Shown here: piece by piece, positions 15,503 to 24,291 of the stretch | Layout of the letters: every line of letters starts with the position of its first letter | How positions within the stretch are numbered: position 1 is the stretch's first letter | Assembly: GCA_016288815.1 (NCBI GenBank) | Contig: JAEELF010000023.1 | Span: 1 to 61,897, forward strand | Origin: Ruminococcus sp. | GTDB taxonomy: Bacteria > Bacillota > Clostridia > Oscillospirales > Ruminococcaceae | Direction: 5' to 3' | Length of the DNA: 61,897 nt | Notes under the pieces: model-generated | The model's input: only the letters and a program-made list of their open reading frames with translations | Database searches by the model: none | Told to the model about the DNA's origin: nothing | Translations under genes and position numbers: made by a program

Positions 15503-17209
15503 TTAAGCCTTGAAGATATACCTCAGGAAGTTGTACATATGCGGGTCAACAGTTGCATTGCCGTGGTCGCCCTGCGGGATTATCTGCCAGAGGTGCTGAA
15601 CACCGTTAGTCTGAAGTGCCTCATGGTAGGTCTGCGGGTATGTTCCAACGACGCCATCTTGCTGAGCTGCTGAAATGAGTATCATTTCCGGCATTGTCGA
15701 AGGCTTGAACTGGGCAGGCACCATTACACCGTCGTGGTGCATATAGGAGTCTGTTGTCTCGAAGATACCGGGTGCAGGGCAGGCTGCGCCGACATAGCCG
15801 TAGTACTGCGAATGCGAGATACCTGTGTAGAGAGCCTCACGGCCACCCATCGAGAAGCCGGTGATAGCTGTGTTCTCTCTGCCGGTAGCGACTGAGTAAT
15901 GCTCCTCCAGGTAGGGCATGATGCTGTTTTCGATGTCCTCACGAATAAGGTCGTACTTTCTGTTGGAATCGCTGTTGAAGCCGGGCGAACCGGAGCCAGT
16001 GAACATCGCCGGGAATACTACGATCATCTTGACCGCTTCTCCGTCCGCGATGAGGTTTCCGACCATAGTCTGAACGCCCATGCCGGGCATGGAGTTCTCG
16101 TCGCCGAAGATGCCGTGGAGGACATAGAGGACAGGGTACTTTTCGTTCTCGTTGTATCCAGCCGGGAGGAGGACCTGCATATTTTTGTTCATGCCAGCGT
16201 CCTTGGAGTAATATGTCACCTTTTCGAGCTTACCGTAGTCAACGCCCGCACGGGTCTGGGTGAAATTGCTGGGAGCGTTTATCACCATATCGGAGGCGAT
16301 AGACTCCATGTAATTGCCGCCGGAAGAGGTCTTTGTGGTTGTAGTTATGGAACCGGTCGTAGTAGTTGTTGTGACCGTTGTGGTAGTGGTAGTGGTCCTC
16401 GTCGGGAAGGAATCCGTCATACCGAGGATGAATTTGCTCAGGAGGACTACATCATTGACTGCGAAAGTGCCGTTGCCGTCAACGTCTGCTGCATTGATGT
16501 CGAAGCTTCCGGCGGGAGCACCGCTGTACTGCTTGACGAGCGCCTGACGGGCAAGCATAAGATCGAAGATATCAACGTCGCCGTCGGAGTCAAAGTCTCC
16601 GGGAGTTGCGGGAGGAACGGGATCGCTCTGCTGCGAGCCGTTTATGACACCGTCGCCGGTCGTGACCTTTGCGGGAGTGCCGCTCTCGGCAACTGTGAAA
16701 CTGTCGATGTAGAAATCGGCGTTGTCGTCCGGGATCTCGAAGTACACCGAGAAGCTGTCAGCGTTGGCGGGAATGGTGTAGCTCGTATTGGAGACAGCTG
16801 TCCACTCACCGCTGTTTACGGGCGTGAGAGCGATCTCATCGTAGCTGTGCGTACCGCCTGTGACGTAATCGAGCGTCATCTTGACGCTGAGCGCACCGCC
16901 TGTAGTCTGGAGGACTGCCGCACTGAAGCTGTAGGAGCTGCCGGCGGTCAGCGACGTGGAAGCTGCGAGCTCCGCGCCGTTCCATGACTGTGTTCTGCCT
17001 TTAACTGCAAGAGAGCCACCGCCCTCGTAATAGTTATCTTTGTCTACCGCTACTGATGCGTTTCCCCTGCCGGACCAACTGTCCGTGCCGTTGTCGAAGC
17101 TGCTCGAAATGAGAGCATCTGCCGCAGATACACCCGCGGGGACTGATGTAAGCGCCAGAAGTGATGCCACCGCTCCGGCGGCTAATTTCCGGCAAATATC
17201 CTTCTTCAT
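15503..17209 (-). CDS. Cellulosomal CE1-type esterase with CBM and dockerin
   Basis: A 568-residue secreted enzyme. Order: signal peptide (about 1-29), a jelly-roll carbohydrate-binding module of the CBM22 or CBM4/9 type (about 30-177), a type I dockerin with two Ca-binding repeats (GDFDSDGDVDIFDLMLARQ and ADVDGNGTFAVNDVVLLSK, about 200-262), a Thr-rich linker (about 268-298), and a C-terminal esterase D/CE1 alpha/beta-hydrolase. The nucleophile elbow is TGFSMGGREALY, the oxyanion region is YVLHGIFGDE, and the catalytic His is likely in GDHGNATV. The likely reaction is release of feruloyl or acetyl groups from xylan. The dockerin lies inside the protein, not at its end. The ATG follows GTGAGG. 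Monocistronic. Confidence 0.93.
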   Translation of the reverse strand: MKKDICRKLAAGAVASLLALTSVPAGVSAADALISSSFDNGTDSWSGRGNASVAVDKDNYYEGGGSLAVKGRTQSWNGAELAASTSLTAGSSYSFSAAVLQTTGGALSVKMTLDYVTGGTHSYDEIALTPVNSGEWTAVSNTSYTIPANADSFSVYFEIPDDNADFYIDSFTVAESGTPAKVTTGDGVINGSQQSDPVPPATPGDFDSDGDVDIFDLMLARQALVKQYSGAPAGSFDINAADVDGNGTFAVNDVVLLSKFILGMTDSFPTRTTTTTTTVTTTTTTGSITTTTKTSSGGNYMESIASDMVINAPSNFTQTRAGVDYGKLEKVTYYSKDAGMNKNMQVLLPAGYNENEKYPVLYVLHGIFGDENSMPGMGVQTMVGNLIADGEAVKMIVVFPAMFTGSGSPGFNSDSNRKYDLIREDIENSIMPYLEEHYSVATGRENTAITGFSMGGREALYTGISHSQYYGYVGAACPAPGIFETTDSYMHHDGVMVPAQFKPSTMPEMILISAAQQDGVVGTYPQTYHEALQTNGVQHLWQIIPQGDHGNATVDPHMYNFLRYIFKA

Positions 17210-17281
17210 TTTAGGGTTTACCTCACTTTCCGCATGATACTGTCACTTATAAAAGGACGAGGGATCCTGTTTTACACGTCA

Positions 17282-17310
17282 ATTTTACACTTTTAGTGCA
17301 AAAACTTCAA
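17282..17310 (-). promoter_or_regulatory. Probable promoter of the dockerin esterase gene
   Basis: Minus strand TTGAAG (17305-17310), 17 nt, TAAAAT (17282-17287), giving a leader of about 65 nt. The 304-nt gap 17210-17513 otherwise holds the promoter of the lipoprotein gene and AT-rich sequence with nothing else recognisable. Confidence 0.6.
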
Positions 17311-17446
17311 GTTGATTATTGCGATTTTCTACATAAACTATTCATAAATTGCGCTCTTTTTTCTCAAAAATGACGATAATTATAAAACAACCCTAAAATT
17401 ATTAATACTCTGTTCATTTTTCGGCGTATATTTGTTCATATATGAA

Positions 17447-17455
17447 TGCTATAAT
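17447..17455 (+). promoter_or_regulatory. Extended -10 promoter of the lipoprotein gene
   Basis: TGCTATAAT (17447-17455) is an extended -10 element; there is no convincing -35. It lies about 60 nt before the ATG at 17514. Confidence 0.6.
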
Positions 17456-17513
17456 ACAGCTATAAGGTGTGCCCGCCTTTATCGGGCAGTCTATAGATGA
17501 AAGGTTGGTTACT

Positions 17514-18809
17514 ATGAAAAAGGAACTTTTAAAGCTCTTGGCTGCTATCACCGCTATGTGTATGCTGGCTTCCTTCGCTGGCTGCTCCGACGATGAGGAC
17601 GATGACGACGATTCCAAGAAGAGTAAGTCGAGCGTTTCCGATCAGGAAGACGATGACGACGATGACGACGACGATGATGATGATGCCGACGTCGAGAAGG
17701 AAGAAGAGACTACCAAGAAGAAGGGCGGAAAGAAGTCCACTACAGCTCCCGAGGAGGAAGAGGATACTACTGAGGCTAAGACAGCTGCTACAAAGTCCGC
17801 TGACCTCTATGACTACTACTCGGAGCTCGATGATGCATACAACAACAATGATGTAACTAAGTTCGTTGAGCTCGACTACAACAGCGCTGTATGGGACGGC
17901 AAGGGCTACGTTTGCCGCACCAACAAGGACTACGACTATGAGGTCTACACATTCGACGCTTCCGGAAACGGCAAGAGCATCTGGAGCGAATCCACTGCTG
18001 GCGTTGACGAGGACTTCTACGTTGAGGACATCTACTTCTGTGCCGGTAATATCTATGTAGTGTACGAGAAGTACGACGATTCCATACTCATCAAAAAGTA
18101 CGACAGCGACGGTAAGGAAGCAGGCTCTATCACCTACTCCGTTAAGGATGCTCCTGAGGATATCGTGGTCATCACCGCTAACGGCGAGATCGTACTCGCT
18201 GATTACTGGAATGAAGATTTCGAGCAGCCCTACGTTATCAGCAGCGACCTCAAGACTATCACCAAGATAGATCAGGCTGACAAGCCGCTCCAGCACGGTC
18301 TCAGCGAAAAGATTACTGACTACAGCAACTTCCTGCCTGTTTCCTACAAGAGCAAGGTATACCTCGGGGACTACGGTCTCTACCTTGACTGCTCGACCGG
18401 CAAGTGGACTGAGTGCGATCTCATCGACGACGACAACACTTCGTTCTATATGTACGGCAATATCGGTCAGTATCTCTTCAATTACTACGAAGTATACGAC
18501 ATCACTACTGACCAGTTCATAGATGATATCCCATCATTCGCTTACGAGAACTACTACGGCGGCGCTCACCACATCTGCCACGATTATGACTCCAACAAGT
18601 GGTGCGAGTACAAGGTTCCTTCAGACGCATGGTACATAAGCGACGACGATTACCTCGTAAAGGAGCTCGGTAAGGAGACTGCTTATATCTACGATCTCGT
18701 TTACCTCGACGACACCTGCTACGGCGTAGTCGATGACTACGGTATTTTCATCCGCACCTATGAGAACGGAAACGACGAGAGCAAGGAGATCACTGCGATG
18801 CTCTTCTAA
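17514..18809 (+). CDS. Asp-rich surface lipoprotein, probable beta-propeller
   Basis: A 431-residue predicted lipoprotein. The signal peptide ends in the lipobox LASFAGC (Cys about 24). An extremely acidic, low-complexity stalk follows (about 25-105), containing a run of 12 Asp and then Glu, Lys and Thr. The remaining part (about 115-431) is Tyr- and Asp-rich with repeated strands such as YDYEVYTFDASGNGKSIW and VYEKYDDSILIKKYDSDGKE, which suggests a six-bladed propeller of the DUF5050 or YncE kind. The ATG at 17514 is chosen over an upstream frame because the signal peptide begins there and AAAGG precedes it. A terminator separates it from the ABC genes downstream. The role is unknown; calcium or surface binding is a guess. 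Confidence 0.85.
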   Translation: MKKELLKLLAAITAMCMLASFAGCSDDEDDDDDSKKSKSSVSDQEDDDDDDDDDDDDADVEKEEETTKKKGGKKSTTAPEEEEDTTEAKTAATKSADLYDYYSELDDAYNNNDVTKFVELDYNSAVWDGKGYVCRTNKDYDYEVYTFDASGNGKSIWSESTAGVDEDFYVEDIYFCAGNIYVVYEKYDDSILIKKYDSDGKEAGSITYSVKDAPEDIVVITANGEIVLADYWNEDFEQPYVISSDLKTITKIDQADKPLQHGLSEKITDYSNFLPVSYKSKVYLGDYGLYLDCSTGKWTECDLIDDDNTSFYMYGNIGQYLFNYYEVYDITTDQFIDDIPSFAYENYYGGAHHICHDYDSNKWCEYKVPSDAWYISDDDYLVKELGKETAYIYDLVYLDDTCYGVVDDYGIFIRTYENGNDESKEITAMLF

Positions 18810-18825
18810 ATCTTAACGCTTACAG

Positions 18826-18858
18826 AACGCTGCACGGTATTCCCTGTGCAGCGTTTTG
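18826..18858 (+). terminator. Terminator after the lipoprotein gene
   Basis: A perfect 10-bp stem AACGCTGCAC/GTGCAGCGTT (18826-18835, 18846-18855) is followed by TTGG; the T-run is short. Confidence 0.75.
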
Positions 18859-18892
18859 GATTCTGAACCCTGTCTAAACGATCGGAGGAACT

Positions 18893-19894
18893 ATGGCACC
18901 AATTATCGAATTAAAAAACGTTACCAAGGAATTCAAGGTACTCAACCGCCGCGAGGGTCTGAAGGGAAGTCTGAGGGACCTGTTCTCGCGGGACTATAAG
19001 ACCGTCCGCGCGGTGGACAACATCTCAATGTCCATCGAACAGGGCGAAATCATCGGTTACCTCGGACCCAACGGTGCGGGAAAGTCCACGACAATAAAAA
19101 TGATGACAGGCGTCCTCGAGCCGACCTCCGGGGAGATAACAGTTGACGGGACCGTCCCCTACTACAACCGAGCAAAGAACGCCCAGAAGATAGGCGTTGT
19201 ATTCGGCCAGCGCTCACAGCTTTGGTGGGCGCTCCCGCTCGTGGAGTCGTTCAAGCTGCTCAAGGACATCTACATGATCGAGGACAAGCCCTACAAGGAT
19301 ATGCTCGCGCTGTATCAGTCGCTCGTGGACATCGAGCCGCTACTGCACAAGACCGTCAGGCAGATGTCGCTCGGTCAGCGGACGCTCAGCGATATCCTCG
19401 CGGCCTTTCTGCACGACCCGAAGATAGTCTTCCTCGACGAGCCGACTATAGGTCTCGACGTTTCGATGAAATCCAAGATACGCACGCTCATCCACGCGCT
19501 CAACAAGGAGAAGAATACGACCGTTATCCTCACCACTCACGATATGGGCGACGTTGATGCGCTGTGCCGCCGTATCGCGATAATCGACAAGGGCAAGATG
19601 CTATACGATAACGACATCGAGCACCTCAAGGGATTCTTCGGTTCGTACCGCACGCTGAAAATACGCACGGACGGTGATCACAAGATTCAGGCGGAGGCTA
19701 TCCGTGCTGAGCTGCCGGACTTCTCCGTGTCTGCGGACGATGAATGGATCTCTGTTCTCGTGGACGAGGACAGGCAGAAGGTCATAGATGTGCTCGGGCA
19801 GCTGCAGAAGTCCTACGATATCCGCGATATGCAGCTCAATGAGATATCCACAGAGGAGGTCATACGTAAGATCTACGAGGAGGGTGTGCAGTGA
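18893..19894 (+). CDS. ABC-2 type exporter, ATP-binding protein
   Basis: A 333-residue ATPase of the NatA/ABC-2 export class. Walker A is GPNGAGKST, the Q-loop is VVFGQRSQLWW, the signature is the variant MSLGQR typical of this subgroup, Walker B is IVFLDEPTIGLD, and the switch His is in TTHDMGD. A C-terminal extension of about 80 residues follows the core. The ATG at 18893 follows CGGAGG. The stop overlaps the GTG of the next gene (GTGA). With the two permeases it forms a complete exporter of the DUF990 kind; substrates of such systems are mostly unknown (drugs, peptides, glycoconjugates). Confidence 0.94.
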   Translation: MAPIIELKNVTKEFKVLNRREGLKGSLRDLFSRDYKTVRAVDNISMSIEQGEIIGYLGPNGAGKSTTIKMMTGVLEPTSGEITVDGTVPYYNRAKNAQKIGVVFGQRSQLWWALPLVESFKLLKDIYMIEDKPYKDMLALYQSLVDIEPLLHKTVRQMSLGQRTLSDILAAFLHDPKIVFLDEPTIGLDVSMKSKIRTLIHALNKEKNTTVILTTHDMGDVDALCRRIAIIDKGKMLYDNDIEHLKGFFGSYRTLKIRTDGDHKIQAEAIRAELPDFSVSADDEWISVLVDEDRQKVIDVLGQLQKSYDIRDMQLNEISTEEVIRKIYEEGVQ

Positions 19895-20694
19895 AGCTGA
19901 AAAAATACCTTTCCCTCACCCGCGCCGGTATCATTGAGCAATTGCAGTTCCGTATGTCGATGCTCGTCATCGTGCTCGGCAACCTGCTGTACCTGACCGT
20001 TGTATACTTCCTGTGGAAGGCGATATACGCTTCGTCGGGGACGGACGTCGTCAACGGAATGACGTTCTCGGATACGCTGATATACCTCGTGCTCGCGACC
20101 GCGCTGTTCAACTTCATGGAGATGTATACGGTCTGGCAGATGGGACGCTCTATCCAGAGCGGGGCTATAATCCTCGACCTGATAAAGCCAATGAACCCGA
20201 GGAGCTACCTGTTCTGGACGTACTCCGGAAATTTCGTTGTGAATTTTTTCTCCACCTTCCTGCCGACGTTCATCGTGGTCTGTATCGTCACTCACGGTGC
20301 TGTCCCGCTCGGGACGAATCTCGCATACTTCGTTGTATCGGTCGTTATGGCGATAATGATAAACTACAACATAGACTTTTTCGTCGGCACGATATGCATT
20401 TACACAGAGTCGATATGGGGCATAAACATCATGAAGCAGGTGATCGTTCTGCTCCTCTCGGGAGCTACCATTCCGATAGCTTTTTTCCCGGAGCCGTTCA
20501 AATCGATAACGATGTATCTCCCCTTCCAGTCCATTTATAACGCTCCCCTGACTCTGCTCCTCAACGGCAGTCCGGAGATGTCAGATGTTGGAAGGATACT
20601 CGTGACTCAGTTCGCGTGGTGTGTGGTAACGCTCGTTATCAGCAGGCTGTTCTGGAAGGTCTCGCTGAAACGCATAACTGTGAACGGAGGCTGA
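19891..20694 (+). CDS. ABC-2 family permease (DUF990-like), first subunit
   Basis: A 267-residue membrane protein with six predicted helices (e.g. MLVIVLGNLLYLTVVYFLW and VIVLLLSGATIPIAFFP). The loop ATIPIAFFPEPFKSITMYLPF is typical of ABC-2 permeases, where the segment before the last helix holds FFP-x-x-x-x. The GTG start at 19891 overlaps the ATPase stop by 4 nt, so the two are translationally coupled. It pairs with the next gene as a heterodimeric channel. Confidence 0.9.
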   Translation: MKLKKYLSLTRAGIIEQLQFRMSMLVIVLGNLLYLTVVYFLWKAIYASSGTDVVNGMTFSDTLIYLVLATALFNFMEMYTVWQMGRSIQSGAIILDLIKPMNPRSYLFWTYSGNFVVNFFSTFLPTFIVVCIVTHGAVPLGTNLAYFVVSVVMAIMINYNIDFFVGTICIYTESIWGINIMKQVIVLLLSGATIPIAFFPEPFKSITMYLPFQSIYNAPLTLLLNGSPEMSDVGRILVTQFAWCVVTLVISRLFWKVSLKRITVNGG

Positions 20695-20698
20695 GCTT

Positions 20699-21502
20699 AT
20701 GAAAAGAAAAGGTTTAGGCTTCTACCTGCGGATATACGTCAAGATCCTCGCGCAGGACATCAAAAGCAAGATGAGCTACCGCGCGGACTTCTTCATCTCC
20801 ACCATCGGAATGATATGCACCAACATCGCGGGATTCATCACGTTCTGGATACTGTTCAGAAACTTCCCGTCGATAAGCGGCTGGAACTACTACGAGATGC
20901 TGTTCCTGTACGGTTTCTCGCTCATATCGCTCACGCCTGTGCAGTGTCTCTTCGACAACAACTGGAGCCTGAGATCGTATGTGTACTCCGGCGACTTCAT
21001 CAAATACTGCTTCCGTCCGATAAACCTCTTTTTCTACTTCCAGTCGGAGGTGTTCGACATCAAGGGCCTGGGGCAGCTCGCATTCGGTATCGGTACGCTG
21101 GTCTTCGCGTGGGTGAAAATAGGGCTGGCTTTCACGCCGCTCATGCTGCTGAAGCTGATAGTCTTCCTCATCACCGCCTCGCTGATAATGATAGCCTTGC
21201 AGAATGCCGCCTCCGCGACCTGCTTCTGGATACAGAATTCGTTCTATATCCTCGATCTGGCTTACAGGTTCAGGGACTTCGCAAAGTACCCTGTGACGAT
21301 TTTCAGTCCGGTTTTCAAGTTCATATTCACGTTTATCGTGCCGATAGCTTTCATCGCCTACTACCCAAGCCTCGTGATACTGCGTCCGGACACCGTTCCG
21401 GTGCTGTCGTGGCTGTCACCGGTGATAGGAGTGGTGTTCTTCTGGCTGAGCTATAAGTTCTGGATGTACGGTGCGCTGAAGTATAACGGCACTGGCTCGT
21501 AA
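20699..21502 (+). CDS. ABC-2 family permease (DUF990-like), second subunit
   Basis: A 267-residue protein with six membrane helices, paralogous in layout to the preceding permease. Typical segments are KMSYRADFFISTIGMICTNI and FLYGFSLISLTP near the N-terminus and FTFIVPIAFIAYYPSLVIL near the C-terminus. The ATG at 20699 lies 4 nt after the previous stop with GGAGG inside the upstream gene. It completes the ATPase-permease-permease exporter. No clear terminator follows; the next gene has its own promoter. Confidence 0.9.
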   Translation: MKRKGLGFYLRIYVKILAQDIKSKMSYRADFFISTIGMICTNIAGFITFWILFRNFPSISGWNYYEMLFLYGFSLISLTPVQCLFDNNWSLRSYVYSGDFIKYCFRPINLFFYFQSEVFDIKGLGQLAFGIGTLVFAWVKIGLAFTPLMLLKLIVFLITASLIMIALQNAASATCFWIQNSFYILDLAYRFRDFAKYPVTIFSPVFKFIFTFIVPIAFIAYYPSLVILRPDTVPVLSWLSPVIGVVFFWLSYKFWMYGALKYNGTGS

Positions 21503-21534
21503 GTGAAGTTCTGGTAAAATTTTTGTTTGAATCG

Positions 21535-21563
21535 TTGATTTATGTCGTTTCTTGTGCTATAAT
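21535..21563 (+). promoter_or_regulatory. SigA promoter of the cytosolic GGDEF-EAL gene
   Basis: TTGATT (21535-21540), 17 nt, TATAAT (21558-21563), with an extended TGCTATAAT. Confidence 0.82.
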
Positions 21564-21623
21564 GTAAATTAACATATATCAACTGGTACCGCCGGACGCT
21601 GGCGGGGAGAAACGGAGAGGACT

Positions 21624-23318
21624 ATGGATAAAGAAAAGCTATTCACCTACTACCAGCACGCCGAGAAGCTCCTTGCTATCATGACCGACATGGACGGCTT
21701 CAAGGTCGATGACATCAACACCGAGCTGACCGGACTGTGCAGACTTTTCCGCATATCCAAGGGCATTACTGAGTTCTACAGCAGCCTCGAACATGAAAAG
21801 TCCCACAAGGGCGAGGTGCTGATCTGCTATGACGACGGCAGGAAGTGCCATGAGGTGCTCAGCAAAAGGATAGTCACTAAAGCTATGACTGTCGTAAAAT
21901 CAACGGTCTATATGGCTGACGGCGAGGAGCCGCTCAGCGATGAAGAGCGCGGGAAGGTCGAGCTCCTGATGAAGACCGTGCTGAGCTTCGTCGCAAGGAA
22001 CAGGCTCCAGAATATCGTGGAGCGCCTGACCTTCTACGACGATAACGGCTACCGCAATATGCGTTCGTTCATGCGCTATATCCAGCAGCTCAATGACAAG
22101 GACAAGCTCGGCGGCAACACTGCTGTGCACTTCAACCTCCGTCACTTTACGCTCATCAATCAGGAGATAGGCCGCAATGCCGGCGACGTGGTCATCCATA
22201 ACTACTTCACCATGCTCGAGGACATCATCGGCAATCAGGGCATAGTCTGTCGTATCGGCGGCGACAACTTCGTCGCGATCTTCGATGACTCTCTCCTCAC
22301 CGACGTTCTCATGGTGCTGCAGGGCGTTCCTGTGGTCTACGACGCGAACAACTCCAAGCGTATCATGGTATCAGCGAGCACGGGCGTGTTCCTTATCCCG
22401 GAGGGCTTCAAGCTCGAATGTCCCGGCGATATCATGGACAAGATCATAACCTCCTCTCAGGAGGCAAGGACCGGCGGCAGCGATAACATCATCTTCTTCG
22501 ACGACGATATGGTCATCGGCAAGGAAAAGGTGTCGAGGATACAGCAGGTCTTCCCCGAGGCTCTCGAAAACGGTGAGTTCAAGGTGTTCTACCAGCCGAA
22601 GATCGACATCGAGACCGGCAACATCATCGGTGCTGAGGCTCTGTGCCGCTGGCAGCGCGACGGTCAGCTCGTACCGCCTATGGAGTTCATTCCCGTTCTT
22701 GAGCAAAGCACTGACATCTGCAAGCTCGATTTCTATATGCTCGACCAGGTCTGCAAGGACATCAGACGCTGGCTCAACGAGAAGCGTCCTGTGGTGAGGG
22801 TGTCCGTGAACCTCTCACGCAAGCACATGATGGACGTTGACCTCCTTGAGCATATCCTCCGTGTCATCGACTCAAACAATGTTCCTCACCAGTACATCGA
22901 GATAGAGCTCACCGAAACGACAACGGACGTGGAATTCCGCGATCTGAAGCGCGTCGTGAGCGGTCTTCAGCAGGCAGGTATCTGCACATCTGTCGATGAC
23001 TTCGGCATGGGATACTCCTCCCTCAATCTTATCCGCGAGATACCGTGGAACGTGCTCAAGGTTGACAGGAGCTTCCTCCCCGCCGATGACTCGAATTCCC
23101 ACAGTTCAAAGAACATCATGTTCAAGTACGTCATAGCGATGGCGAAGGAGCTCGGAGTCGAGTGTATCGCAGAGGGCGTTGAGACGAGGAATCAGGTCGA
23201 TGTTCTCCGCGGCAACCAGTGTATGCTCGCGCAGGGCTTCTACTTCGACAAGCCCCTCCCGCTTACGGACTTTGAAAAGCGCCTCGACAGCAAGCATTAC
23301 GATATTGATGAAGATTGA
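21624..23318 (+). CDS. Cytosolic GGDEF(near-canonical)-EAL protein
   Basis: A 564-residue soluble protein. An N-terminal GAF-like domain (about 1-140) precedes GGDEF (about 150-300) and EAL (about 305-560). The GGDEF signature is IGGDNF, lacking the metal-binding Glu, and the earlier metal Asp position reads HFNLRHF, so cyclase activity is doubtful, though GTP binding is possible. The EAL catalytic set is intact: GAEALCRW, VNLS, ELTET, VDDFGMGYSSLNLI, KVDRSF, AEGVET, QGFYFDKP. Expected to be a c-di-GMP phosphodiesterase. GGAGAGG precedes the ATG. A bidirectional terminator separates it from the convergent REC-like gene. Confidence 0.92.
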   Translation: MDKEKLFTYYQHAEKLLAIMTDMDGFKVDDINTELTGLCRLFRISKGITEFYSSLEHEKSHKGEVLICYDDGRKCHEVLSKRIVTKAMTVVKSTVYMADGEEPLSDEERGKVELLMKTVLSFVARNRLQNIVERLTFYDDNGYRNMRSFMRYIQQLNDKDKLGGNTAVHFNLRHFTLINQEIGRNAGDVVIHNYFTMLEDIIGNQGIVCRIGGDNFVAIFDDSLLTDVLMVLQGVPVVYDANNSKRIMVSASTGVFLIPEGFKLECPGDIMDKIITSSQEARTGGSDNIIFFDDDMVIGKEKVSRIQQVFPEALENGEFKVFYQPKIDIETGNIIGAEALCRWQRDGQLVPPMEFIPVLEQSTDICKLDFYMLDQVCKDIRRWLNEKRPVVRVSVNLSRKHMMDVDLLEHILRVIDSNNVPHQYIEIELTETTTDVEFRDLKRVVSGLQQAGICTSVDDFGMGYSSLNLIREIPWNVLKVDRSFLPADDSNSHSSKNIMFKYVIAMAKELGVECIAEGVETRNQVDVLRGNQCMLAQGFYFDKPLPLTDFEKRLDSKHYDIDED

Positions 23319-23320
23319 AA

Positions 23321-23344
23321 AAGCCGCCCGATACCGGGCGGCTT
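23321..23344. terminator. Bidirectional terminator
   Basis: A perfect 10-bp stem AAGCCGCCCG/CGGGCGGCTT has a 4-nt loop; the minus-strand tail is TTTTC. It ends both convergent genes. Confidence 0.88.
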
Positions 23345-23355
23345 AGTTTATGTAT

Positions 23356-24102
23356 TCATTCCTTGATCTCGCGGACTTCAAAGGTGATGTCGTAGGCGTC
23401 GTCGTCGCAGTGGGCGTAGAATGTCTCGATGATACGTTTTGCTGCGCGCTGTGCGCCCTCGCTGTCCGTGCCCATGAGCATTACGAACAGCTGCGTGCCG
23501 TGTACAGACGATATATCTCCGCGTCTGAGACACCTCTGCACGACAGTGATGAAGGTGTGCAGCACCTCGGGCTCGATGAGCGAATTACAGCGGCAGGTAA
23601 TGTTGAATATCACGAGCTGTGCGTGTTTATCAAGTCTCTCAAGGACTCTCAGCACAAAGCGATAGATGTTGGTGAAATCATTCTCCTGCACGATGAAAGA
23701 GCCGGTGCCCTTATTTGCATCGGCGATACGGTCAAATGCGGAGAAGTCGATGTCGTCGCCTATCATTGCAGTCCCGCCGGCGAGAGCGTTTATGCGTCTC
23801 TCGAGCAGCTTGCCGGACATCGGGAGTACGAGGACATCGTCCGCGCCTGCTTCGAGGAGGGATTCCTGATTCTCGCACGAGCCGCTGAACGTCAACGCAG
23901 CGACCGGGTAGGACTGCGCCCTGAGATTCTTTGCAAGTTCAGCAAATCTGTCGCCGGCATATTCCTGAGAAATGAGGACGCAGTCACAGTTAGAGGGAAT
24001 AACGGCATCCTCAGCCATTTCAAAGCTGATATCTTCAAGTCCTTCCGCATAGCGGCTGACCATACTGTTCCTGCCGTCGATCAAAGCTACCTTTTTTATC
24101 AT
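23356..24102 (-). CDS. Degenerate response-regulator receiver plus GGDEF-like domain
   Basis: A 248-residue cytosolic protein. The first half has the topology of a receiver domain (MIKKVALIDGR, then strands to VAALTFSGS and EAGADDVLVLPMSGKLLERR), but the phosphoacceptor Asp and the conserved Lys are not recognisable. The second half (about 120-245) resembles a GGDEF fold, with VIFNITCR at the DIDxFK position, LRRGDISSVHGTQLFVMLMG at the signature position and TDSEGAQRAAKRI as the following helix. The GGDEF motif itself is lost. It is probably a non-enzymatic nucleotide or partner-binding regulator within the cyclic-di-GMP region. Confidence 0.72.
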   Translation of the reverse strand: MIKKVALIDGRNSMVSRYAEGLEDISFEMAEDAVIPSNCDCVLISQEYAGDRFAELAKNLRAQSYPVAALTFSGSCENQESLLEAGADDVLVLPMSGKLLERRINALAGGTAMIGDDIDFSAFDRIADANKGTGSFIVQENDFTNIYRFVLRVLERLDKHAQLVIFNITCRCNSLIEPEVLHTFITVVQRCLRRGDISSVHGTQLFVMLMGTDSEGAQRAAKRIIETFYAHCDDDAYDITFEVREIKE

Positions 24103-24157
24103 ACCAAAAACTCCTTTGATACTAAGTCAATATCCCCTGATGTTCTCTTTTTAGTCA

Positions 24158-24186
24158 ATTGTATCATATCCCGCTTTGATTGTCAA
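24158..24186 (-). promoter_or_regulatory. SigA promoter of the REC/GGDEF-like gene
   Basis: Minus strand TTGACA (24181-24186), 17 nt, TACAAT (24158-24163). Confidence 0.85.
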
Positions 24187-24230
24187 TACGCCACGCAAAG
24201 GAAATGAACGAGCCTGGATCCAAAACTGCA

Positions 24231-24258
24231 AAAAAGGACAGCATTGGCTGTCCTTTTC
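24231..24258 (-). terminator. Terminator of the queuosine operon
   Basis: A 9-bp stem AAGGACAGC/GCTGTCCTT with an ATTG loop is flanked by A5 on the plus strand (U-run on the minus transcript), 33 nt past queF. Confidence 0.88.
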
Positions 24259-24291
24259 TATGTGCATTATGTGATACAGACATAATCCTGT

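Noticed and set aside
18893..21502. The ABC-2 exporter as a bacteriocin export system with the CPBP-like gene
   Set aside because: The genes are more than 3 kb apart, on opposite strands, with other genes and terminators between, and no precursor peptide was found.
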